Below, in pieces: positions 56,383-64,000 of a stretch of 64,000 nucleotides of DNA (positions are counted from its first letter, which is position 1; each line of letters opens with the position of its first letter). The DNA comes from Begonia masoniana. Lineage: Eukaryota; Streptophyta; Magnoliopsida; Cucurbitales; Begoniaceae. Both the position numbers and the translations under genes were made by a program. The notes below the pieces were generated by a model, which made no database searches, had not been told where the DNA came from, and worked only from the letters and a program-made list of their open reading frames with translations. The DNA is taken from NCBI GenBank assembly GCA_022432975.1, contig CM039512.1, positions 44,615,124 through 44,679,123 on the forward strand, in the 5' to 3' direction.

Positions 56383-59300
56383 TGTAACACCTGGTTTTAC
56401 GAGGTATTGTAATTCCACAATATAATGACATTTTTATAAATATTGTGAATCTATTCTGTTTAACGAGCAGGGAGTCATGTTGGAGAAACCAAACTAAGTT
56501 CAACCAAACAAGCAATTGGATGGAGGGGCAAATTAGGAAGTGAAAATGGGGTAGTTGGGAGCACCAAGTGAGAGTGTGACAAGTGTCAAAACATGTGGGA
56601 GAAGCTCGGCAAAGGCAACACCTTCATTTTCCCTCCCTTACGAGAAACCACCTTCACTTTCACTCTTTCTCTCCTTTAACTTTCACAGCCATGAAAATTC
56701 TCTCCACCCCTACGTTTCTTCACGATTCAATGGCTCCTCCTCCAACCGATCAATTTCCTGCACAATTCATTCCTAAATCGCGACCCTAGAAAAGGTTTTA
56801 ATGTTCTGGATTGTTAGCCTTCGATTTTAGAGTTGTTATTCAAATAGGGTTTCGTTAGAAATTGCTGAGTGAAGTTAGAAATCGTTAGTTATTGGAATGT
56901 TGAATGATAACAAGGCATTTGTGATTATGGAGGATAGTTAAGTGGAATTAACGGAGTCCAACTGGGTTAGACTCGGTTCTAATGCCGTGTGTTATGAATT
57001 GGCTTAGATGAACAAGCTCACGGATAGTGCTTGGTGTGCTGAGGACTTGAGGTAAGTTCTCGTGACTTACTGTTGCCGATTGGCCTACACCATATGTCAA
57101 AATTTGTGTTGAGGATTGTTGGTGCTTGGTTTGTTTAATTGCTTTGGTTGGGTAGTTAGGATTAGTTGCTTTTATAGATTACGCCTTTCTCGTCTTGATG
57201 GTATATACGATGTATGTTTACGTTATGCTATTGTTTTTCATGCATCATTGTTTATAAATATCATGAAAAAGGAATTTATGTATCGGTTTCATGAAAAGAA
57301 AATGCATGTAAATGCAAGTAAAGTATCACAGTAAACAACCATAGCATGGGATTATCGGGGATGAGGTTCAGACCTGGCGTTCTGTGGTGAGTCGATTTTC
57401 CTCTCTTCAGATGGTGTCGACTGTCTAACCGCTTGACGTGCCCTATCTATCTGTCGAGCGTTTCCGATAACCATAGACTGACACGTACTGCTAAATGAAA
57501 TGATATGGACAACTTTCATGAAAACTGCATACACATGTTCATGCATAGCATTTACGTAGAACTTGTTGAAATTTTTATCTCATAGGTGTCTTTATGGTGT
57601 AGGCGAATACGAGCAAGATGAGGAAGATGTCTCTCCACTTGACGAGCCTGCAGTTTGATGGAGGATGCTCGTGGGAGTGTGCTGGCGTAGTCCATGCGAA
57701 TATGACCCGTGGGAGCTATAGGTTAAGAGTTTTGGATTGATATGTATAGAACCTCTTTTTAGGATGCTTGGTAATTGGTTAGGTTAATCAAAACGTTTTG
57801 ATGTATTTTGAGGATTTAATTAGTTTATGCTATATATGAGTGAATATTGATGAATAGATTGATGCTTTGATGAAGTAGATCTGATATTGATGTACGAATT
57901 AGGCTTTGATGAATTAGAGATAGACTTTGATGATTTTAGGTTATGCAGGGGAAAGAAGGTGAAAACAGCTCTCTGGACAAAATCTAGAGAGCTAGCCGAT
58001 CGATTGCCAAGAAGGGGCGATTGATTAGGAAATGCATGGTTTAGAGTTAAGTTTTTTATAAGAGAAAGTCATCGTCCAAAGTCTGTGGACGATAAGGTCC
58101 AATTAAGTATTTTATAAGAGAAAGTCATCGTCCAAAGTCTGTGGACGATAAGGTCCAGTTAAGTATTTTATAAGAGAAAGTCATCGTCCAAAGTCTGTGG
58201 ACGACAAGGTTCAGTTAAGTATTTTATAAGAAAAAGTCATTGTCCAAAGTCTGTGGATGACAAGGTTTAGTTAAGTATTTTATAAGAGAAAGTCATCGTC
58301 CAAAGTCTGTGGACGATAAGGTCCAGTTAAGTATTTTATAAGAAAAAGTCATTGTCCAAAGTCTGTGGACGATAAGGTCCAGTTAAGTATTTTATAAGAG
58401 AAAGTCATCGTCCAAAGTCTGTGGACGACAAGGTTCAGTTTAGCATTTTATAAGAAAAAGTCATCGTCCAAAGTCTGTGGACGATAAGGTCCAGTTAAGT
58501 ATTTTATAAGAGAAAGTCATCGTCCAAGTCATCGTCCAAAGTCTGTGGACGATAAGGTCCAGTTAAGTATTTTATAAGAGAAAGTCATCGTCCAAAGTCT
58601 GTGGACGATAAGGTCCAGTTAAGTATTTTATAAGAGAAAGTCATCGTCCAAAGTCTGTGGACGATAAGGTCCAGTTAAGTATTTTATAAGAGAAAGTCAT
58701 CGTCCAAGTCTGTGGACGATAAGGTCCAGTTAAGTATTTTATAAGAGAAAGTCATCGTCCAAGTCATCGTCCAAAGTCTGTGGACGATAAGGTCCAGTTA
58801 AGTATTTTATAAGAGAAAGTCATCGTCCAAGTCTGTGGACGATAAGGTCCAGTTAAGTATTTTATAAGAGAAAGTCATCGTCCAAGTCTGTGGACGATAA
58901 GGTCCAGTTAAGTATTTTATAAGAGAAAGTCATCGTCCAAGTCTGTGGACGATAAGGTCCAGTTAAGTATTTTATAAGAGAAAGTCATCGTCCAAAGTCT
59001 GTGGACGATAAGGTCCAGTTAAGTATTTTATAAGAGAAAGTCATCGTCCAAAGTCTGTGGACGATAAGGTCCAGTTAAGTATTTTATAAGAGAAAGTCAT
59101 CGTCCAAGTCTGTGGACGATAAGGTCCAGTTAAGTATTTTATAAGAGAAAGTCATCGTCCAAGTCTGTGGACGATAAGGTCCAGTTAAGTATTTTATAAG
59201 AGAAAGTCATCGTCCAAGTCTGTGGACGATAAGGTCCAGTTAAGTATTTTATAAGAGAAAGTCATCGTCCAAGTCTGTGGACGATAAGGTCCAGTTAAGT

Positions 59301-59773
59301 ATTTTATAAGAGAAAGTCATCGTCCAAAGTCTGTGGACGATAAGGTCCAGTTAAGTATTTTATAAGAGAAAGTCATCGTCCAAGTCTGTGGACGATAAGG
59401 TCCAGTTAAGTATTTTATAAGAGAAAGTCATCGTCCAAAGTCTGTGGACGATAAGGTCCAGTTAAGTATTTTATAAGAGAAAGTCATCGTCCAAAGTCTG
59501 TGGACGATAAGGTCCAGTTAAGTATTTTATAAGAGAAAGTCATCGTCCAAAGTCTGTGGACGATAAGGTCCAGTTAAGTATTTTATAAGAAAAAGTCATT
59601 GTCCAAGTCTGTGGACGATAAGGTCCAGTTAAGTATTTTATAAGAGAAAGTCATCGTCCAAAGTCTGTGGACGATAAGGTCCAGTTAAGTATTTTATAAG
59701 AGAAAGTCATCGTCCAAGTCTGTGGACGATAAGGTCCAGTTAAGTATTTTATAAGAGAAAGTCATCGTCCAAG
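56383..59773 (+). repeat. Tekay 3' LTR, expanded and truncated
   Basis: 56383 to about 58060 follows the 5' LTR closely. The minisatellite is then hugely expanded, and the LTR ends inside or just after it. The part matching 50960-51760 of the 5' LTR is missing. Confidence 0.85.
58055..59773. repeat. 54-60 bp minisatellite, about 30 units
   Basis: Each unit contains AGTCATCGTCC, AAAGTCTGT, GGACGATAAGGTCC, AGTTAAGTATTTTATAAGAG. ATCGTCC and GGACGAT form a 7-bp inverted repeat around a 7-9 base loop, and TTTTATAAG is TATA-like. Length variation comes mainly from loss of AA in CCAAAGT. The 5' LTR has four units. Confidence 0.92.
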
Positions 59774-60513
59774 ATCAGGTAGTCGTTGCGTCTGTAGTTG
59801 CAAGTCGTCGTCGCCATTAAAGTTCTGGAGTTAATGCTGAAAACGACGTCACTGTAGCTTCGCGGCTATTTTGAATTCTAGCGGAAGATCATCGATGGAA
59901 GCAGCTTTAAAAGCTATCGGCATGAGTATCTTCACAAACTCCATCGGTAGATGCAACACTATAAGTCATCGGCAGATGCAAGCTTTGAACTCCATCGGCA
60001 CATGCAATCTTTGAAGTCCATCGGCAGATGCAATCTTGGCAGCGCCATCGGCAGATACATCTCCAAACGCTATCGGCAGATGCAATCTTGGCAGCGCCAT
60101 CGGCAGATGCATCGCCAAACGCTATCGGCAGATGCAGGCTTGAAGTTCCATCGGCAGATGCAGCTTCAAATGCCATCGGCAGATGCAGCTTCAAATGCCA
60201 TCGGCAGATGCAGCTTCAAATGCCATCGGCAGATGCAGCTTCAAATGCCATCGGTATGTGTTGCTTCACATCCCATCAGCAGATGCACGTTGATACTCAT
60301 CGGCAGATGTAACCTTTGAATAAATTATTTAGCCCTGTACACTTAACCCGATTCATTAGACAACTAAAACACCATTTTCAAGGGTATTTCCACAGAATCA
60401 AAATCAATGCATAATTCAATATTCTCATTCTATAAACTTAATCAAATCACTCACTTATCATTCAACTACATCATCAAAAACATATTTAGACTTAAACTCT
60501 ATTTAAGTCAACA
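59774..60513 (-). repeat. SIRE-2 3' LTR, truncated
   Basis: Begins TGTTGACTTAAATAG on the minus strand. It has the U3 repeat field at 59940-60310. The last 350-400 bp expected by comparison with the first SIRE are absent, and so is a TATA box. Confidence 0.75.
59940..60310 (-). repeat. 25-bp U3 repeats with CATCGGCAGATGC core (SIRE-2 LTR)
   Basis: About 15 copies; the cleanest run (60150-60250) has a 25-bp period. In element sense the core is GCATCTGCCGATG. The spacer at 63160-63300 carries the same motif in the opposite direction. Confidence 0.85.
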
Positions 60514-60531
60514 ATCTCCCCCTTTTTGATG
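60514..60531 (-). promoter_or_regulatory. SIRE-2 polypurine tract
   Basis: Minus strand reads CATCAAAAAGGGGGAGAT up to the LTR start. Confidence 0.78.
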
Positions 60532-60881
60532 ATGACAAAATATTAGCATCAATTTGATTAAATGTTACTCTCCCCCATAATCCTAGCTCCCCCATAGTAA
60601 ATGCATATATTCTTAAAAACAAACACGAAGCATACCAGAGTTTCAAAAAAAATGCATATATCCAGATTTTCAAACATAAATCATAGTAACATATTTCACA
60701 TGCATATTCAATATCAATCAAATTCCACATGCATATTCAATATCAATCAAATATATACTTTTCTCCCCCATTGACATTATCAAAAACAATCAGAGAGACA
60801 ACAGAAATAATGGATTCAACACAATGCTGAAAAACATCAGAAGAATGGCATTAGAAAATCAAGAAATGTGTACACATTAAA
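60532..60881 (-). other. SIRE-2 3' untranslated region
   Basis: AT-rich, with a tandem duplication of a 28-bp unit (CATGCATATTCAATATCAAT...) at about 60697-60750. No coding content. Confidence 0.55.
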
Positions 60882-62966
60882 TCAAGTATATTGTTTAAAG
60901 AAGGCTACAAAATGTGTCCAAAAAGCTTGGCTAATCCAAGCGGGCACTTCACAGTTCGAATTGAGATAAGCATCTACAAGTGCAGGAAGTGAGTGAATAT
61001 CAAGATAGATGGGTGGTTGATAAGGCACGAGTTCCAGGCATGGAGGAGTCTCTGGCTGAGGAGCAGCAGAGGTAGAGGGGCCTTGATACACCACCATGTC
61101 CATACATGGAGGAGTTGCGACAGAAGGAGCAGCAGTAGACGCATCAGGAGGAGAGAATGCAAATTCAGCCTCCTGAAGATCCAGCGACATGAAACGCACG
61201 TCGTCATAAACTTCAGGCCGGGAAAATGGAAGAAAGAGATCTTCATAGCAAGCCTCTGAGACACTGATTGAACTGGAGGAATCGGGTTCGGGTGCAGGAG
61301 TCAGATTGTCAATTGAAGATCGGAATGACTCAAGTTCCCTGACAACCATGCGCCTATCAGCATCCACTTTCTGGGACAATAAACCAAGACCAGTATCTAA
61401 ATCAGTGCGTATGTCTTTTTGATTCTTGGCTAGCTTGGCATCTAAAGACTGTTCAAACCTACTGTCAAAGGAATTGAGGGCTGTCTCAAGGCGATCAATA
61501 GAGACCTTCAGCTCATTATACTGAGTCTCACTCATCGAAAATCTCCTCTGATAAGTTAGAGGAATGGCAGGAGGAACTGAGGGAAGTGGTGAGGATACTG
61601 GTACTTGAGGAGTGAGGGGGATAGGTGGAAGGGCAGGTAGTGAAGGCATCAAAAGTGCAGGTGAAGGAGGTGAAGAGATTGAGACTTGATATGCAGTTGG
61701 ACTTGGAGGAGGTGGTTGGACTAGTGATGGAGGAGACATAGTCTGTTGGACTGGAGAGAGAGGAGCTGGAGAGGGCAGAGCCGGTAAAGGAAGTGCAGGA
61801 GGAGGAGATGGAGGATTCTCTGGAAGGGGTAGGGGCACAGAGGAGGGAGTAGAGATTGCCTCTGAAACATGGGCTCTAGAGATAGGGGCACGACGCCTTC
61901 TCACTAGAGGAGGAGGTTGGAAGCTAGAAGCCTGAGATTGTGAAGGGGAATTACCAAAAGCAGGTATCTCAGAGTCATCCCCTCCTTCAGCAGTGGACTC
62001 CTCTGGCAAGATAAGTTGTCTCTTCCCCTTTTTAGCAACTGCGGCCTTAGCAGTATTTCTCTTAGGAACATTCAAAACAAGCTCCCCTGTTCTTGTTCTC
62101 TTAATTCCCATTTTGCTCAGAGTGGTCTTGAAATAATAACTTGTAGGTTGAAGACGAAAGGGGTCTTCATCCTCTGGAAATACAACCTCAAGCTGCATAA
62201 ATATCCTCATGAGAAGCAGGTTGTAGGGAAAGGAGGTAGCCCTGGATGTCACAGCCTGAATCATCCTTCAAACCACTACATATCCAAGATTGAAGGGGGC
62301 CTTTTGAAACAGTGCAAACAGAACAAAAAGCTCCATGGCACTCACCTCATCATGGTGACCACCCTTAGGGACAATATTGTACCCTATCATCTGATGAAAT
62401 AACCTGGCTCTTGCAGTCAGGTGTTTGCCTCTAAGAGGGTCAGGGGTATGGTTTGGGTCTAGAACTATAAGCTGTAGAAAACTGAGACCTTTAGAGGTAC
62501 CAAAGAAAGGAGGCTCAGAGCCAGTCATATACTGGTAAGGGCGACTATCTAAATGGGAGCACCCCAAAAGGGCATTTATGAACTGGGGGGTAATCTCTAT
62601 ATGTTTGCTATACACATAGCTCCTTATAATAGAGAAATCCGAAGTAAAACTCATATTTGCATAGAACATTCTGATTGCCTCAGGGTAATAGTATGATTCT
62701 ACTTCAAATAAACCAAATAACCCGAGATCCTTTAAGGGTTCTATAATATTCATTCCTGCTAAATCATCAAAGTAAATCCCTCGACTGGGAATCAAAGTTT
62801 TGTACCTATAGTCGTCATGGTACCTTAACTCAGCAGCCTTAGAGAGAAAGAAGAGAGATGGCCACTCTTTGGCACGAGGAATCTCTCGGGGAGGACGTGC
62901 TGACACTTTGGCCTTCTTCTTGGCCGGTTACTTAGCAGCGCGAGAGGATGAACCCGGAAATTCCAT
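60882..62966 (-). pseudogene. SIRE-2 env-like ORF with two stops
   Basis: Starts at ATG 62966-62964 (MEFPGSSSRAAK). TAA at 62930-62928 and TGA at about 62267-62265 interrupt an otherwise single open frame of about 695 codons. Domain landmarks: AIRMFYANM, YSKHIEITPQFINALLGC, RARLFHQMIGYNIVP, APFNLGYVVV and FPYNLLLMRIF. Then comes a basic stretch, about 120 residues rich in Pro, a coiled-coil-like helical part (YNELKVSIDRLETALNSFDS), and a Pro/Ser tail ending FKQYT. No clear membrane anchor or signal peptide. It is the best preserved env-like ORF in the window. Function unknown. Confidence 0.82.
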
Positions 62967-63351
62967 TGAAGGAATAGGACTTGCGAGAGAGAGAGAACTG
63001 GTAGGGTAGGGGTTTTCAGAAAGAGCGCGAAATGTGAAGCGTCTTTGAGAAGAAACAGAGTTTAAAAAGAGTAGGGCATCGCCCGATGAGATGAAGTTAC
63101 ACGTGTACGACCATTAGTTCGATGGGTCACACGTGTCGGCAGATTAAGAATTCATCATCCGATACCTACCGATAGAAATGCATCTTCCGATGCCTGTGAA
63201 AAATACTGCATCTACCGATGCCTATAGAAAAACACTGCATCTACCGATGCATATGCATCTTCCGATGCCCATTGAACAACATTGCTTCTACCGATGCCCT
63301 CACAACTAAAAACAGCTCTATTACACAAGATTCACCAACAAAGAAATAATC
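62967..63351 (-). promoter_or_regulatory. SIRE-2 pol-env spacer with CATCGGTAGATGC repeats
   Basis: Between the RNase H stop and the env-like ATG. About six copies of a motif reading GCATCTACCGATG on the plus strand (63160-63300), two ACACGTGT boxes (about 63099 and 63128), a TTTTTAAAC TATA-like site (about 63070) and a CT-rich leader. Same layout as the spacer at 20943-21285. Promoter role inferred. Confidence 0.5.
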
Positions 63352-63996
63352 TTAGTTTTTATCTACCCGAATGAGGCCTAACCTTATTCTAATATTATTG
63401 AAAGATTTTTCATCCAAAAGCTTGGTAAAGATGTCTGCTAGTTGGTCTGCTGAATTAAAAAATTCTAAAGATATATCTCCTCTTTGAACATGATCACGAA
63501 TGAAGTGATATCTAACATCAATATGCTTAGTTCTGGAGTGCTTGATAGGATTTTTAGAAATATTAATTGCACTGGTGTTGTCACACCTAATAGGAATCCT
63601 ATCATAAAACAGATTATAGTCTTCAAGAGTTTGCTTCATCCAGAGCATTTGTGCACAGCAACTGCCTGCAGCAATATATTCACTCTCAGCAGTTGACAAT
63701 GCAACAGAGTTCTGTTTCTTAGAGTACCAGGAAACAAGAGATTCACCAAGGAATTGACAGGTTCCACTGGTGCTTTTCCTATCTACTAGACTTCCAGCAT
63801 AATCAGAATCTGAGTATCCAATTAGATCGAAAGAAGTGACTTTAGGATACCATAACCCTAAGTCAGGAGTTCCACTTAAATATTTAAAAATCCTTTTTAC
63901 AGCAGTTAGATGAGACTCCTTAGAGGCAGCTTGAAATCTAGCACAAAGACAAACACTGAATAGAATATCTGGCCTACTAGCAGTCAGATATAACAA
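63352..63996 (-). pseudogene. SIRE-2 RT end and RNase H, cut by window edge
   Basis: Open for 214 codons: LTASRPDILFSVCLCARFQA (RT end), GYSDSDYAGSLVDRKSTSGT, SVALSTAESEYIAAGSCCAQ, a SRTKHIDVRYHFIRDHV block and the C-terminal ADIFTKLLDEK. It contains the usual Copia RNase H acidic residues and no internal stop. It is labelled pseudogene because the rest of the polyprotein is outside the window and the downstream ORF is broken; this part itself looks intact. Confidence 0.85.
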
Positions 63997-64000
63997 AGAA

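Larger units (their letters stand above)
49049..59773 (+). mobile_element. Ty3/Gypsy Tekay-lineage chromovirus, 3' LTR truncated
   Basis: LTR starts TGTAACACCCGG (49049) and TGTAACACCTGG (56383). The 5' LTR ends GGACATTACA at 51760 and the tRNA-Met PBS follows. Gag, protease, RT, RNase H, integrase and a C-terminal chromodomain are in Tekay order. Many stops make it inactive. The 3' LTR lacks its last 800 bp or so and ends abruptly at 59773 against a SIRE LTR fragment. Confidence 0.88.
59774..64000 (-). mobile_element. Second SIRE Copia element, minus strand, partial
   Basis: Reading on the minus strand: RNase H (63996-63352), spacer, env-like ORF (62966-60882), polypurine tract, and a 3' LTR starting TGTTGACTTAAAT at 60513. 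The first 5' part lies beyond the right edge of the window, and the LTR is truncated at 59774. It is related to but distinct from the SIRE at 783: the LTR start is similar but the U3 repeat is different. Confidence 0.88.

Noticed and set aside
59907..60319. Overlapping frames on both strands with SADGA-like and RQMQL-like repeats
   Set aside because: Created by the 25-bp LTR repeat; the same peptide recurs in several frames.

Overview
This is nuclear DNA of a flowering plant, almost certainly a eudicot, from a repeat-dense and probably pericentromeric region. The evidence is the element content: Copia/SIRE, Gypsy/Athila, Gypsy/Tekay and Gypsy/CRM retrotransposons, with PBSs for tRNA-Met and tRNA-Asp. 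There is also a plant clade-A-like PP2C fragment and a plant DUF7054-type gene. No species can be named from the sequence. There are no prokaryotic operons, CRISPR arrays, rRNA genes or tRNA genes.

Layout. (1) About 46-782 plus 27532-28005, facing about 28010-29188, is an inverted repeat carrying a broken PP2C gene fragment in both arms. (2) The left arm is split by a SIRE Copia element (783-27531, TSD AGAAT/AGACT). That element holds three younger insertions: an Athila Gypsy in its 5' LTR (1564-13264), a solo LTR in gag (15019-17703, TSD CTTCT) and a second solo LTR in the env-like ORF (23233-26049, TSD AGTGG). (3) 29440-29865 on the minus strand is the only intact-looking host gene, a small DUF7054 protein with a TATA box and a GA-tract leader. 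(4) 31211-38711 is a CRM-type chromovirus (TSD AGATG) whose 5' LTR is swollen by a 51-bp array. (5) 38717-48341 holds Gypsy debris: a 1.15-kb direct duplication around a Tekay pol fragment, and an LTR swollen by a 2.5-kb, 16-bp satellite. (6) 49049-59773 is a Tekay chromovirus whose 3' LTR carries about 30 copies of a hairpin-forming minisatellite and is cut off. (7) 59774-64000 is a second SIRE element on the minus strand, running off the right edge.

Order of events inferred from nesting: PP2C inverted repeat first, then SIRE, then Athila and the two solo LTRs. The two Athila LTRs are both 1366 bp and differ at about 44 places by eye (about 3%), so that insertion is fairly young. All retrotransposon ORFs examined carry stops or frameshifts, so none is autonomous as read here.

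Most notable: in both SIRE elements a short motif repeated in the LTR U3 recurs in reverse-complement orientation in the spacer just before the env-like ORF, with a different motif in each element. The PP2C inverted repeat could make a hairpin RNA. The 3' ORFs of the Copia SIRE and Gypsy Athila elements appear to share a domain. Several LTRs have independently grown large internal tandem arrays.
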